Shown here piece after piece: positions 11,692 through 21,551 of a stretch of DNA of 64,000 nucleotides. Position numbers and translations under genes: made by a program. A model generated the notes under the pieces. That model did no database searches. It was not told where the DNA came from and saw only the letters and a program-made list of their open reading frames with translations. The DNA lies in contig NZ_CP014699.1 of assembly GCF_001642085.1 (NCBI RefSeq), positions 496,001 through 560,000 of the forward strand, written 5' to 3'. This DNA is from Streptococcus pantholopis. Its GTDB lineage: Bacteria > Bacillota > Bacilli > Lactobacillales > Streptococcaceae. Every line of letters begins with the position of its first letter. Within the stretch, counting starts at the first letter, position 1.

Positions 11692-11839
11692 TAAAGTAAC
11701 CTTCTTCTGATAGAATAAACGGAGAAGATAAGCTGCTGCAAAGAGTTATCTTTTTATCTATTTTTTCAAAAAAGAAAGGAAAAATCAAGTGTATTTAAAA
11801 TGCTTTTTTGAAAACTTTTTCAAAAAAGGTTATTAGAGC

Positions 11840-11868
11840 TTGAAAGTGTTTCCAAAAGGTGTTAAAAT
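11840..11868 (+). promoter_or_regulatory. ccpA promoter with a degenerate cre-like site
   Basis: -35 TTGAAA (11840-11845), 17-base spacer, -10 TAAAAT (11863-11868). TGAAAGTGTTTCCA at 11841-11854 is a cre-like sequence with two consensus mismatches, so autoregulation is possible but uncertain. Confidence 0.65.
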
Positions 11869-11910
11869 AACATTGAAAGCGTCATTTTCAAATAGAAAGG
11901 AAGAAGTCTA

Positions 11911-12912
11911 ATGAACACAGATGATACAATCACAATTTACGATGTTGCACGAGAAGCCGGTGTTTCAATGGCTACAGTCAGCCGTGTTGTTAATGGGAAT
12001 AAGAATGTCAAAGAAAATACCCGAAAAAAAGTCCTCGAAGTTATTGACCGTCTGGATTATCGTCCTAATGCCGTTGCCCGCGGTTTGGCCAGTAAGAAGA
12101 CGACAACTGTCGGTGTTGTGATTCCTAATATTGCTAATAATTATTTTTCCATTCTTGCTAAAGGGATTGACGATATTGCAGCTATGTACAAATATAATAT
12201 CGTTTTAGCTTCAAGTGACGAAGACGACGATAAAGAAGTGAATGTGGTCAATACACTGTTTGCTAAACAGGTAGACGGCATTATTTTTATGGGACACCAT
12301 TTGACAGAAAAAATTCGGGCAGAATTTTCTCGTTCACGGACACCGATTGTCCTTGCGGGCACTGTTGACTTGGAACACCAGCTGCCTAGTGTCAATATCG
12401 ATTACAAACAGGCCGCAACTGATCTTGTCGATATCTTGGCCAAGAGGCACAGCAACATTGCTTTTGTTTCCGGACCTTTGATTGATGATATCAATGGAAA
12501 AGTCCGTTTGGCTGGTTATAGAGAAGGGCTTAAGAAAAATCAACTGGACTTCAAAGAAGGTTTGGTTTTTGAAGCTAAGTATAATTATAAAGAGGGTTAC
12601 GACCTGGCTCAGCGTGTTATCAATTCCGGAGCTACCGCTGCAATAGTGGCTGAAGATGAATTGGCTGCCGGTCTTTTGAACGGTCTGTTTGCTGCTGGGC
12701 GAAAGGTACCGGAAGATTTTGAAATCATGACCAGCAATGATTCGCCGATCACCCAGTATACTCGACCTAACCTCAGCTCAATCAGCCAGCCGGTTTATGA
12801 CTTAGGTGCTGTCAGTATGAGAATGCTGACCAAAATCATGAATAAGGAAGAACTGGAAGAAAAAGAAATTTTACTCAATCATGGCATAACTGAACGAGGG
12901 ACAACCCGGTAA
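11911..12912 (+). CDS. ccpA: Catabolite control protein A
   Basis: A 333-residue LacI/GalR-family master regulator of carbon catabolite control. With HPr-Ser-P, made by HprK encoded at 48.1 kb, it binds cre sites. The N-terminal helix-turn-helix TIYDVAREAGVSMATVSRVVNG and the hinge RPNAVARGLASKK precede the periplasmic-binding-like effector domain. Length is typical. The start has AAAGGAAG upstream. A likely target in this window is the cre in the licT promoter. Confidence 0.96.
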   Translation: MNTDDTITIYDVAREAGVSMATVSRVVNGNKNVKENTRKKVLEVIDRLDYRPNAVARGLASKKTTTVGVVIPNIANNYFSILAKGIDDIAAMYKYNIVLASSDEDDDKEVNVVNTLFAKQVDGIIFMGHHLTEKIRAEFSRSRTPIVLAGTVDLEHQLPSVNIDYKQAATDLVDILAKRHSNIAFVSGPLIDDINGKVRLAGYREGLKKNQLDFKEGLVFEAKYNYKEGYDLAQRVINSGATAAIVAEDELAAGLLNGLFAAGRKVPEDFEIMTSNDSPITQYTRPNLSSISQPVYDLGAVSMRMLTKIMNKEELEEKEILLNHGITERGTTR

Positions 12913-13005
12913 GTGCAGCATATTTCTGTTTGTCAGCTGAATTCAGGCATCAAGTGGGTTAAACCTGCACTGAGCAACTCATTAAAGAAAGAGCAGATGA
13001 CTTAA

Positions 13006-14472
13006 ATGGTAAATGAAACGATGATGCAGGCTTTTGAGTGGTATCTGCCTGCAGATGGGGGACATTGGCGCCGTCTGCAGGAGGACTTGCCTCTTTTTCA
13101 AAAATTAGGACTGACTAAAATCTGGCTGCCGCCGGCTTTTAAGGGGACAAGTGCAGATGATGTCGGTTATGGTGTCTATGACTTATTTGATCTGGGAGAA
13201 TTTGATCAAAACGGTACTGTCAGGACAAAATACGGCAGTAAAGAAGATTATCTGGCTCTTGTTGAGTCTTTGAAACAAGCTGGCATTATGCCGATTGCTG
13301 ATATTGTGCTGAATCATAAGGCCAATGGAGACAAGAAGGAGCGGTTTTCCGTCCTCAGGATGGATCCGGACAACCGTCAGAACCCGCTGTCTCAACCCTT
13401 TGAAATTGAAGCCTGGACTGAGTTTACCTTTCCCGGACGGCACGGCACTTATAATGATTTCAATTGGCATTGGTACCATTTTACAGGGGTAGATTATGAC
13501 GCCCTGCATGATGAAACAGGGATCTATCTTATCTTGGGAGATAACAAAGGCTGGGCGGATCAAAGCCGTATCGATAATGAAAATGGCAATTTTGATTATC
13601 TGATGTATGATGACCTTGATTTTAAACATCCAGAAGTGGTTAATCATCTGAAAGACTGGGCGGGCTGGTTTTTAACAGCAACTCAGATAGGAGGTTTCCG
13701 GCTGGATGCGGTTAAGCATATTGACTCGGAGTTCATGGCTGATTTTATTCAATATATCCGCACGTCTATCAATCCTGATCTTTATGTTTTTGGGGAGTAT
13801 TGGAAAAATGATGCGGGTATGACGCAGGACTATCTTGAACAGGTGGGAGAAACATTCAGTTTGGTCGATGTCGTCCTGCATATGAATTTTTATGAAGCCG
13901 GGCAAAAAGGCAGCCAGTTTAATCTTTCTGCAGTTCTTGATGGCAGCCTGATGCAGGCAAATCCTGATTTAGCGGTTACTTTTGTGGATAATCACGATTC
14001 ACAGCGAGGACAGGCTTTAGAGTCAACGGTAGAGGAATGGTTCAAGCCTCTGGCTTATGCGCTGATTCTTTTGCGCCAGCAAGGTCTGCCTTGTATTTTT
14101 TACGGTGATTATTTCGGTATTTCAGGAGATTTTGCCCAGCAGGATTTTCGCCAGCTTCTGGATAAGTTAACGTTTTTACGGCAGTATTATGTCTACGGTG
14201 AGCAGGTGGATTATTTCGATCATCCTAACTGTATTGCCTGGACCTGTTTAGGCAGTGAAGAGCATCCGCACGGTTTGGCTGTTTTACTCAGTAACAGTGA
14301 CAAGGGATGGAAGAACGTTAATATGGGAACGTTCAATCAAGGCAAAGTCTTTATTGACTATTTGGGGAACTGCCCTGATGAGGTGGTAATCGGTCAGGAC
14401 GGTTGGGCCGAATTTCCAGTCGAAGCAGGTTCTGTTTCTGCTTGGCTAGATAAAGACAGCCTGATAAACTGA
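13006..14472 (+). CDS. amyA: Cytoplasmic alpha-amylase (GH13)
   Basis: A 488-residue GH13 alpha-amylase without a signal peptide, so it should act on intracellular glucans or imported maltodextrins. Family motifs are ADIVLNHK, GGFRLDAVKHI (nucleophile Asp), VFGEYW (acid/base Glu) and FVDNHDS (third Asp). It follows ccpA by 93 bases. The ribosome binding site is weak (AAGAAAGAG). The TGA stop lies at the edge of a hairpin repeat, as if the repeat inserted at the end of the gene and supplied the stop. Confidence 0.92.
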   Translation: MVNETMMQAFEWYLPADGGHWRRLQEDLPLFQKLGLTKIWLPPAFKGTSADDVGYGVYDLFDLGEFDQNGTVRTKYGSKEDYLALVESLKQAGIMPIADIVLNHKANGDKKERFSVLRMDPDNRQNPLSQPFEIEAWTEFTFPGRHGTYNDFNWHWYHFTGVDYDALHDETGIYLILGDNKGWADQSRIDNENGNFDYLMYDDLDFKHPEVVNHLKDWAGWFLTATQIGGFRLDAVKHIDSEFMADFIQYIRTSINPDLYVFGEYWKNDAGMTQDYLEQVGETFSLVDVVLHMNFYEAGQKGSQFNLSAVLDGSLMQANPDLAVTFVDNHDSQRGQALESTVEEWFKPLAYALILLRQQGLPCIFYGDYFGISGDFAQQDFRQLLDKLTFLRQYYVYGEQVDYFDHPNCIAWTCLGSEEHPHGLAVLLSNSDKGWKNVNMGTFNQGKVFIDYLGNCPDEVVIGQDGWAEFPVEAGSVSAWLDKDSLIN

Positions 14473-14578
14473 ACACGCTCTAAAATCCTAGTGAAAAAGA
14501 TGGCTGACATCGTGATGCTTAGGCATCACTTGCCCTCCCCTATTTTCATACGGATTTTTTCACGGGTTTTGTATCTTG
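14468..14578 (+). repeat. Hairpin repeat, short form (F1)
   Basis: Same type as 3523-3631 but in plus orientation: CTGAACACG...TTTTGTATCTTG with AAAATCC/GGATTTT arms. It begins at the amyA stop codon. Confidence 0.85.
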
Positions 14579-14583
14579 ATGAA

Positions 14584-14661
14584 CTGAACACGCCCTAAGA
14601 GCTGTGCAAAAAAGATAAATTTCCTATTTTTGCTTTGCTCTTTTCACGGGCTTTGTATCTT
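14584..14661 (+). repeat. Hairpin repeat, minimal form (F2)
   Basis: A 78-bp copy with GCCC/GGGC, AAGAGC/GCTCTT and GCAAAAA/TTTTTGC arms and almost no head region: the simplest version of the fold. Confidence 0.85.
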
Positions 14662-14667
14662 GATGAA

Positions 14668-14778
14668 CTGAACACGCCCTAAGAGCTGTGCAAAAAAGAT
14701 AAAATTTCCTAGAGTCTTAGTGACTCTTCGTCAATTTTCCTATTTTTGCTTTGCTCTTTTAACGGGCTTTGTATCTTG
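14668..14778 (+). repeat. Hairpin repeat with small apical hairpin (F3)
   Basis: Same arms as the 14584 copy, plus an apical AGAGTC/GACTCT hairpin. Third of three tandem copies filling the gap between amyA and the glycosyltransferases. Confidence 0.85.
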
Positions 14779-14779
14779 T

Positions 14780-14808
14780 TATCGGCCTTAGGGCTGATTT
14801 TTTTGTTC
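14780..14808 (+). terminator. Short terminator-like hairpin after F3
   Basis: TATCGG...CTGAT with a CTTAGGG loop and seven T. A related sequence follows the repeat at 47.5 kb. It would separate the repeats from the glycosyltransferase promoter (-10 TATAAT at 14837-14842). Confidence 0.55.
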
Positions 14809-14849
14809 TCTTGCTGAAAATTTATGAAAAATGAGATATAATAAGGATT

Positions 14850-15848
14850 ATGAAGGTTTTACTGTATCTAGAGGCTGAGAATTATTTGCGAAAATCAGGT
14901 ATCGGCCGAGCAATTAAGCATCAAAAGCGGGCTCTTGACTTAGTCGGTCAGGCTTACACAACGGATCCTGATGAAGACTACGATCTGGTTCATATTAATA
15001 CTTACGGATTTAAGAGCTGGCGTCTAATGAGTAAGGCCCAAAAAGCTGGTAAAAAGGTCATTATGCATGGGCATTCAACTGAAGAAGATTTTCGTGATTC
15101 TTTTATTGGTTCCAATTTGCTGGCCCCTTTATTTAGAAGGCATCTCTGCCATTTTTACCGTAAGGCAGATGCAATTATTACTCCTACAGTTTATTCAAAG
15201 GCTTTAATAGAGGGCTACGGCATCAATAAGCCCATTTATGCTGTTTCTAATGGTATTGACCTGTCACGCTACACAAAGGATAAGGAAAAAGAAAAAGCCT
15301 TTAGAGATTATTTTGGTTTATCAGCCGATCAGAAGGTTGTGATGTGTGCAGGGCTTTATTTTATCCGCAAGGGAATAGATGAATTTGTTCAGGTCGCCGA
15401 AGCGATGCCGGATGTCCGTTTTATTTGGTTCGGTGAGACAAATAAGCTGGTTATTCCGCAGCGGGTTCGCCGGATTGTTGCCAAAAAACATCCTGATAAT
15501 GTGACTTTTGCCGGCTATATTAAAGGGGATGTTTTTGAAGGGGCAATGAGCGGAAGCGATGCCTTCTTTTTCCCCAGCCGTGAAGAAACTGAAGGGATTG
15601 TTGTCCTTGAAGCTTTAGCCAGCCGCCAGCAGCTGGTTTTGCGCGATATTCCTGTTTATCAGGGCTGGCTGGATAAGAGTGAAGCGGAGTTTGCCAGCGA
15701 TGTTTCTGGTTTTGTAGCTGCCCTGCGGTTTGTTTTAGGCGGCAGCAATGACAAGCCCCAAAAAGGGTATGCAGTTGCCGAGAGCCGCAGTTTGGACAGG
15801 GTAGGCCGGCAGCTTGTTGAAGTTTATGAAAAAGTAATGGAGTTATAA
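14850..15848 (+). CDS. lafB: Glycolipid glycosyltransferase, CpoA/LafB-like (GT4)
   Basis: A 332-residue GT-B fold glycosyltransferase with DLVHINTYG and the EX7E-type donor motif in FPSREETEGIVVLEALA. Its pairing with the next gene resembles pneumococcal cpoA, which adds the second sugar to monoglucosyl-diacylglycerol; this product anchors lipoteichoic acid. It should work at the inner membrane face. No transmembrane segment is seen, as in the family. The -10 lies within about eight bases of the ATG, so the transcript leader may be very short. Assignment is by similarity and synteny. Confidence 0.78.
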   Translation: MKVLLYLEAENYLRKSGIGRAIKHQKRALDLVGQAYTTDPDEDYDLVHINTYGFKSWRLMSKAQKAGKKVIMHGHSTEEDFRDSFIGSNLLAPLFRRHLCHFYRKADAIITPTVYSKALIEGYGINKPIYAVSNGIDLSRYTKDKEKEKAFRDYFGLSADQKVVMCAGLYFIRKGIDEFVQVAEAMPDVRFIWFGETNKLVIPQRVRRIVAKKHPDNVTFAGYIKGDVFEGAMSGSDAFFFPSREETEGIVVLEALASRQQLVLRDIPVYQGWLDKSEAEFASDVSGFVAALRFVLGGSNDKPQKGYAVAESRSLDRVGRQLVEVYEKVMEL

Positions 15849-15849
15849 G

Positions 15850-17193
15850 ATGCGAATAGGTCTTTTTACGGATACGTATTTTCCGCAGGTTTCAGGTGTG
15901 GCAACCAGTATCCGGACGCTAAAAGAAGAGTTGGAAAAAGAAGGGCATGAGGTTTATATTTTTACTTCGACGGACCGGAATGTGAAACGTTTTGAGGATC
16001 CGACTATTATCCGTCTGCCGAGTGTTCCTTTTATTTCCTTTACGGATCGCCGTATTGTCTATAGGGGGCTAATTTCTTCCTACAAAATCGCTAAAGCCTA
16101 TCAGCTGGACTTGATTCACACTCAGACAGAGTTTAGTTTAGGTTTGCTGGGGAAGCTGGTTGCTGCTGCTCTGCATATCCCTGTGATCCATACCTACCAT
16201 ACCCAGTATGAGGATTATGTCGGTTATATTGCTAAAGGCCGATTGGTTAAGCCAGGTATGGTCAAGTATATTGTCCGCGGTTACCTGAGTGATTTAGATG
16301 GCGTTATTTGTCCATCACGAATTGTTTACAATCTCTTAGAAAGTTATAATGTAAAAATTCCTAAGCGGATTATTCCTACTGGTATCAATGTTGAAGAGTA
16401 TAGGCGGGCAGACATTACATACAGCCAAATCGCTGCTCTGCGGGAAGAATTAGGCATTTCTAAGGATGAGACCATGCTTCTCAGTCTGTCCCGGGTGTCT
16501 TATGAAAAGAATATTCAGGCTGTTTTGCAGCAGTTCCCCGCTATTCTGGCGGTTAATCCCCGAGTGAAATTAGTCATTGTAGGCGACGGTCCCTACTTAG
16601 AGAAATTACAAGATTTAGCAGAAGAACTGCAGCTTGGACAGTCTGTTCTTTTTACAGGAATGATTTCCCATGATCAGGTAGCGCTCTATTATAAAGCAGC
16701 AGATTTTTTTATCAGTGCCTCTACCAGCGAAACACAAGGGTTGACTTATGTGGAAAGTTTAGCCAGCGGCCGGCCGGTGATTGCGCATGGCAACCCTTAT
16801 CTTGATGATTTGATTACGGATAAAATGTTTGGAACGTTGTTTTATAAAGAGGAAGATTTGGCTGATGCTGTCATCGATGCTATTGTCAGTACACCAGCGA
16901 TGACTGAAAAAGCCTATGAAGCTAAGATGTATGAGCTTTCAGCCCAGCATTTTGCTAAGTCTGTTTATGCTTTTTACTTGGATGTTCTAATTTCTGAAAA
17001 GTTTAAAAAACAAGAGAAGTTTTCCTTAACTGTAAAGAGTGAGCAGAGACCGGCGTCCAGCCGTACTTTCCGTTTGGCTAAGCGTGCTATCAGCCTGCCC
17101 AGCAAGGCTGTTAGAGTGACGGCCAAAACATCTGTCAAGGTGGTTAAAGCGCCGGGGAAACTTGTCAGCTCCATTCGGGATTTTTTGAATTAG
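15850..17193 (+). CDS. lafA: Glucosyl-diacylglycerol synthase-like glycosyltransferase (GT4)
   Basis: A 447-residue GT-B glycosyltransferase. MRIGLFTDTYFPQVSGVATSI is the typical start of diacylglycerol glucosyltransferases. The donor site is in SASTSETQGLTYVESLASG. The C-terminal tail, rich in Lys and Arg, probably docks on anionic membrane. It would make monoglucosyl-diacylglycerol, the substrate of the preceding gene's product. It starts one base after the preceding stop. The exact sugar and linkage cannot be proved from sequence. Confidence 0.8.
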   Translation: MRIGLFTDTYFPQVSGVATSIRTLKEELEKEGHEVYIFTSTDRNVKRFEDPTIIRLPSVPFISFTDRRIVYRGLISSYKIAKAYQLDLIHTQTEFSLGLLGKLVAAALHIPVIHTYHTQYEDYVGYIAKGRLVKPGMVKYIVRGYLSDLDGVICPSRIVYNLLESYNVKIPKRIIPTGINVEEYRRADITYSQIAALREELGISKDETMLLSLSRVSYEKNIQAVLQQFPAILAVNPRVKLVIVGDGPYLEKLQDLAEELQLGQSVLFTGMISHDQVALYYKAADFFISASTSETQGLTYVESLASGRPVIAHGNPYLDDLITDKMFGTLFYKEEDLADAVIDAIVSTPAMTEKAYEAKMYELSAQHFAKSVYAFYLDVLISEKFKKQEKFSLTVKSEQRPASSRTFRLAKRAISLPSKAVRVTAKTSVKVVKAPGKLVSSIRDFLN

Positions 17194-17197
17194 AGAC

Positions 17198-17225
17198 TTG
17201 AAAATTTTAGAAATCATGCTATAAT
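17198..17225 (+). promoter_or_regulatory. Promoter of the T-box leader
   Basis: -35 TTGAAA (17198-17203), 16-base spacer, -10 TATAAT (17220-17225). Confidence 0.75.
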
Positions 17226-17231
17226 AACAGA

Positions 17232-17475
17232 CGAAGACATGTTAGGCAGTTTATACTCTTTAGAAGTTTGGCAGCGAGCGCTTGATGGTGGAAGAAGTGC
17301 AAAGAGTGCTATCTAATACTCCTTCCTTAGTTTTTATGCAAACATAAAAGGGTGGCCACCTTAGAGCCTTAATGAGGTCTGCAGTCTGTTTGTGCTTTTG
17401 TAAAAGCTATGCTGAACTGTTAGATAAATAAAGGTGGAACCACGTTGCGACGTCCTTTGCGGGCGCCGTTTTTTT
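17232..17475 (+). ncRNA. T-box riboswitch leader, presumably threonine-specific
   Basis: Contains the T-box core AAGGTGGAACCACG (17431-17444), the Stem I features GCAGCGAGCG and GGTGGAAG, and a terminator stem (17447-17469) followed by seven T. Stem I arms ACTCTTT/AAAGAGT are visible. TGGA in the T-box fits a tRNA with discriminator U, as expected for threonine. An ACT triplet (17318-17320) is a possible specifier, but I could not place the specifier loop with confidence. The next gene in this direction is thrS, 960 bases away. Confidence 0.85.
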
Positions 17476-17770
17476 ATTTGAGGTGGCAGTACCCTGTTGG
17501 AGAAGCTTACCGTCAGTAAAAAACAGCAATATGGTTCAAATTGCTCAGCAGAAGAACTATTGGTCATGATAGGTGATGTTGGTAATGTTATACGTTTAGT
17601 TAATGATTAAAAAAGATTTTTATGACGAAAGTCCGTATCAGCTTGATTTAGGCTGACCGGTCTTATCTGGTGGTGTTAGAATGCTTTCAGCAGCTGAGTA
17701 ATAGTCTCTAAGAAGCTCTTGAGTTGTTCCTGTCTGACAAAGAACAATCGCTGAAAATTAATGATAATAA

Positions 17771-17882
17771 TTGAACACGGCCTAAACGCTGCGGGAAAAA
17801 GATAGCCTGACCTCGAATCTTTTTGGATTCATCGGTCAGTCTCCTACTTTCCTTTTGCGTTCTTAACGGCCTTTGTATCTTG
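17771..17882 (+). repeat. Hairpin repeat (F4)
   Basis: Plus-orientation copy with GGCC/GGCC and AAACGC/GCGTT arms and an apical hairpin CTGACC...GGTCAG. The 290 bases before it (17476-17770) contain nothing I recognise. Confidence 0.85.
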
Positions 17883-17888
17883 GTTTAA

Positions 17889-18305
17889 TTGAACACGGCC
17901 TAAGAGATGAGGGAAAAAGCATGGTCAAATATAGAACTGATTTCACAGTTAGCCAGCCGTAAACGTCTGAAGGCTTTGCAGTCTTCACAGCCTGCCGCAC
18001 CCTTCTAGTCGTTCTGGCAGAGGTGCGCAGACGAAATCACAGATTTCTGGCTTACCGTCAGCCGTAAACGTCTGAAGGCTTTGCAGTCTTCACAGCCTGC
18101 CGCACCCTTCTAGTCGTTCTGGCAGAGGTGCGCAGACGAAATCACAGATTTCTGGCTTACCGTCAGCCGTAAACGTCTGAAAGCTTTGCAGTCTTCACAG
18201 CCGACCGCAGCTTTCTAGTCGTTCTGGCAGAGGTGCGCCTACGAAATCACAGATTTCTGGCTTACCGTCATTTTTGCTTTGCTCTTTAAACGGGCTTTGT
18301 ATCTT
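17889..18305 (+). repeat. Hairpin repeat with three tandem core units (F5)
   Basis: The shell encloses three head-to-tail 105-bp cores (from about 17954, 18059 and 18164). The first two are nearly identical and the third diverges slightly. Each core has GGCT/AGCC and GAAATC/GATTTC-type internal hairpins. Confidence 0.88.
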
Positions 18306-18311
18306 GTTGGA

Positions 18312-18419
18312 ATCGAACACGCCCTAAGAGCTGTGCAAAAAAGATAAATTTCCTTGTTTCTAAAGAAACATCGTCAATTTCCTATTTTTGCTTTGCTCTT
18401 TAAACGGGCTTTGTATCTT
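18312..18419 (+). repeat. Hairpin repeat (F6) abutting thrS
   Basis: Minimal-type shell with AAGAGC/GCTCTT and GCAAAAA/TTTTTGC arms and an apical TGTTTC/GAAACA hairpin. It ends CTTTGTATCTTT, about five bases before the thrS AGGAG. Confidence 0.85.
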
Positions 18420-18436
18420 TATATAAGGAGAATAAT

Positions 18437-20392
18437 ATGGTTAAAATCACTTTTCCTGACGGCGCTGTCCGCGAATTTGAATCTGGTGTTACAACTTTTG
18501 AAATTGCTCAAAGTATCAGTAATTCACTGGCTAAAAAGGCTTTGGCTGGTAAAGTTAACGGTAAACTAATTGATACGACCCGTGCTATTACTGAAGACGG
18601 CAGTATTGAAATCGTGACACCTGACCACGAAGATGCGCTTGCAATTTTACGCCATTCTGCAGCTCATCTTTTTGCTCAGGCGGCTAAACGGCTTTTTCCA
18701 GACCTTCATTTAGGAGTCGGTCCGGCTATTGAAGACGGCTTTTACTATGATACCGATAATGAAGATGGACAGATTAGCGATGAAGATTTACCGCGTATTG
18801 AAGAAGAGATGCGCAAGATTGTTAAAGAGAACTTCCCCAGTGAGCGTAAAGAAGTTAGCAAAGAGGAAGCGCGGTCTATTTTTAAAGACGATCCTTATAA
18901 GCTGGAATTGATTGAAGAGCATTCAGAAGATGATGGCGGTTTAACCATTTACCGCCAAGGGGAATATGTCGACTTGTGCCGCGGTCCTCATGTTCCGTCA
19001 ACCGGCAGGATTCAGGTGTTTGGCCTGCTCAATGTTGCCGGAGCTTATTGGCGGGGTGACAGCAATAATGCCATGATGCAGCGGGTTTACGGAACGGCTT
19101 GGTTTGATAAAAAGGATATGAAAGCCTACCTGAAGCGCCTTCAGGAGGCTAAAGAGCGCGACCACCGTAAGCTTGGAAAAGAACTCGATTTATTTATGAT
19201 CAGTCAGGAAGTGGGGCAAGGGCTGCCTTTCTGGCTGCCTGACGGTGCGACGGTTCGGCGTATTTTGGAGCGCTATATCATTGATAAAGAACTCGCCTCT
19301 GGTTATCAGCATGTTTATACACCGCCTCTGGCTTCTGTAGACCTTTACAAGCAGTCGGGCCACTGGGAGCACTATCAGGAAGATATGTTCCCGACAATGG
19401 ACATGGGAGATGGTGAAGAATTTGTTCTGCGGCCTATGAATTGTCCGCATCACATTCAGGTTTATAAAAACCAAGTTCACTCCTACCGAGAGCTGCCAAT
19501 TCGCATTGCTGAGTTAGGAATGATGCACCGCTATGAGAAATCCGGAGCATTGTCAGGTTTACAGCGGGTTCGTGAAATGACACTTAATGATGGGCATATT
19601 TTTGTCACTCCGGAACAAATCAGGGAAGAATTTAAGCGGACACTGCAGCTGATTATTGATGTTTATGAAGATTTTGATCTGACTGACTACCGCTTCCGCC
19701 TGTCTTACCGTGATCCTAAGGACAAGCATAAATACTACGATAACGATGAAATGTGGGACAATGCCCAGGCTATGCTGAAAGCGGCAATGGACGATATGAG
19801 GCTTGACTATTATGAAGCCGAAGGTGAAGCGGCCTTTTATGGTCCAAAACTTGATATTCAAGTAAAAACCGCTCTCGGAAATGAAGAAACACTGTCAACT
19901 ATTCAGCTGGATTTCTTGCTGCCGGAACGTTTTGAGCTCAGCTATATCGGAGCTGATGGTGAGGAACACCGTCCTGTTATGATCCACCGCGGAGTTATTT
20001 CAACGATGGAACGCTTCACAGCTATCCTCATTGAAACGTATAAGGGAGCTTTTCCAACTTGGCTGGCGCCGCATCAAGTTACAGTTATTCCGATTTCAAA
20101 TGATGTTCATACGGATTATGCCTGGAAAGTAGCTAAAGAACTTCGCGACCGCGGGGTACGGGTGGATGTTGATGACCGCAATGAAAAAATGCAGTACAAG
20201 ATTCGGCAGAGCCAAACCAAAAAAATTCCTTATCAGCTGATTGTCGGTGACAGAGAAATGGCAGAGGGAACAGTCAATGTCCGCCGATATGGTAGCAAGC
20301 AGACTCATACGGAAACAGTGGCTGAATTTACACAAACGATTCTGGCTGACATTGCCCGTTATTCACGTCCGCTTGAAGAAAATAAGGAATAA
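18437..20392 (+). CDS. thrS: Threonyl-tRNA synthetase
   Basis: A 651-residue class II aminoacyl-tRNA synthetase of full length. N-terminal TGS domain (about 1-60), editing domain with [10 protein letters not shown] (zinc-type His pair), catalytic core with MNCPHH and motif 3 GVISTMERF, then an anticodon-binding domain. The start has AGGAG seven bases upstream. The T-box leader expected to control it lies about 960 bases upstream, with three hairpin repeats between. Confidence 0.96.
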   Translation: MVKITFPDGAVREFESGVTTFEIAQSISNSLAKKALAGKVNGKLIDTTRAITEDGSIEIVTPDHEDALAILRHSAAHLFAQAAKRLFPDLHLGVGPAIEDGFYYDTDNEDGQISDEDLPRIEEEMRKIVKENFPSERKEVSKEEARSIFKDDPYKLELIEEHSEDDGGLTIYRQGEYVDLCRGPHVPSTGRIQVFGLLNVAGAYWRGDSNNAMMQRVYGTAWFDKKDMKAYLKRLQEAKERDHRKLGKELDLFMISQEVGQGLPFWLPDGATVRRILERYIIDKELASGYQHVYTPPLASVDLYKQSGHWEHYQEDMFPTMDMGDGEEFVLRPMNCPHHIQVYKNQVHSYRELPIRIAELGMMHRYEKSGALSGLQRVREMTLNDGHIFVTPEQIREEFKRTLQLIIDVYEDFDLTDYRFRLSYRDPKDKHKYYDNDEMWDNAQAMLKAAMDDMRLDYYEAEGEAAFYGPKLDIQVKTALGNEETLSTIQLDFLLPERFELSYIGADGEEHRPVMIHRGVISTMERFTAILIETYKGAFPTWLAPHQVTVIPISNDVHTDYAWKVAKELRDRGVRVDVDDRNEKMQYKIRQSQTKKIPYQLIVGDREMAEGTVNVRRYGSKQTHTETVAEFTQTILADIARYSRPLEENKE

Positions 20393-20535
20393 AACAGAAG
20401 CGGGGCAGGCTAATTCCCAGCCGCTCAATCAAGTTTTAGTTTGTCTGTTGCACAGGCGCAAGCTATCCGGCATCATTTTGATCGCTTTTTCAAAGTTTTA
20501 AAATGTCTGCCGGATCTTGCTGTGGTGGGGGTGAA

Positions 20536-21411
20536 ATGTTAATCGGTGATCAGAAATTTTTAGCTTTTTGGCAGAAGAGCAGTATCAATCTGACTCAAAA
20601 ATCTGCCCGCTTCTTATTAAAAGAGCTGCTCCAGCTGGCAGCAATGCCTGCAGAACTCAGCGGTAGCATTGAAGAAACAGAAGGACTTCTGTCTTCTTTT
20701 GATGATGCTCTGACGCCCGACCATGTTTTTTGGCAGGATTTGTCATCTGTTGTACAGCGGGCTTTTCCCAAAGAAACGCTGAGCCAATCGGATGACGAAC
20801 TCGCACATCAAATACACCAATTTCGTTATGTTATTTCGGCTTATCAGGCGCAGTGGGTTCGCCGTCATTTCCCTGCAGCTACAGATAGGGAATCGCTCCT
20901 AAGTTATCTGAGACCCAAAAGAATGAAACGCTTTTGGCGCCGGCGTTTTGATTTTAACTTAGGCGAATCTTCCCGCCTGCATAATAAATTGCCGCGGAAA
21001 ACCAAGGAAGTCACTCTACCAGTCAATCTTAAGATTGTTATGGGTTTCCATACAGAGTTCATCCTTGACAGCCAAGGAAATTTTGCCAATGAACTTGATC
21101 CTCAGGGAATGACACTCAATGGCTTGGTTAACGGTGCCAGCTTTAATTATGCTAACAGGAACGACCATCGTCACAGAGAACTGGATGTCTTTCCAGTTAA
21201 GGTTCACGATCCTTTGTTTCGCAGGCAGGTTCTTGCTAATGCCGGCGACCCTTTTCGGGCTCCTAAGATGATTTACAGCCGCTGGCACAGTCTTTGGGAT
21301 GTGAGTTATATGAATAAAAAAGGTCATTATGCCAGAAAGGGCAAATCTGCCAAACAGGAAGTAACAGCTCTCAGACGAGCCTTTGTTAAAAATTTACGGC
21401 AGAATACATGA
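20536..21411 (+). CDS. Unknown streptococcal protein, possibly DUF3114
   Basis: A 291-residue soluble protein with no signal peptide or membrane segment. It has a helical N-terminal half and a basic His/Arg-rich C-terminal half (FNYANRNDHRHRELDVF, IYSRWHSLWDVSYMNKKGHYARK). I think it belongs to DUF3114, a streptococcal family without assigned function, but I hold this loosely. The ATG at 20536 has a GTGGGGGTG ribosome binding site; an earlier ATG at 20503 lacks one. It lies alone between thrS and a response regulator gene. Confidence 0.6.
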   Translation: MLIGDQKFLAFWQKSSINLTQKSARFLLKELLQLAAMPAELSGSIEETEGLLSSFDDALTPDHVFWQDLSSVVQRAFPKETLSQSDDELAHQIHQFRYVISAYQAQWVRRHFPAATDRESLLSYLRPKRMKRFWRRRFDFNLGESSRLHNKLPRKTKEVTLPVNLKIVMGFHTEFILDSQGNFANELDPQGMTLNGLVNGASFNYANRNDHRHRELDVFPVKVHDPLFRRQVLANAGDPFRAPKMIYSRWHSLWDVSYMNKKGHYARKGKSAKQEVTALRRAFVKNLRQNT

Positions 21412-21424
21412 CAGGTTTAAACTG

Positions 21425-21463
21425 GCAAAAACAGGCAGCATACCCTTTTGGCGCTGTTTTTTA
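21425..21463 (+). terminator. Probable terminator after the DUF3114-like gene
   Basis: AACAG-GC...GC-CTGTTTTTT hairpin with a long loop and a T run. Confidence 0.5.
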
Positions 21464-21551
21464 TCCAGCCCTATTTTCCTTAATCGAGGGAAGGCAGTGA
21501 AAAGCAGTAATCCTATTTCCAATAGATAGTCTTAAAGAAAAGAGGAAGGCA

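Noticed and set aside
11800..11830. AT-rich near-palindrome TTTTTTGAAAACTTTTTCAAAAAA between pepQ and ccpA as an operator
   Set aside because: Composed mainly of A and T runs, so symmetry may be chance; no known regulator site matches.
17476..17770. A possible gene between the T-box and the first repeat
   Set aside because: Only short frames without ribosome binding sites; no recognisable protein motif.
17954..18268. The three 105-bp tandem units as a CRISPR array
   Set aside because: Units are contiguous and nearly identical throughout, with no variable spacers and no cas genes.
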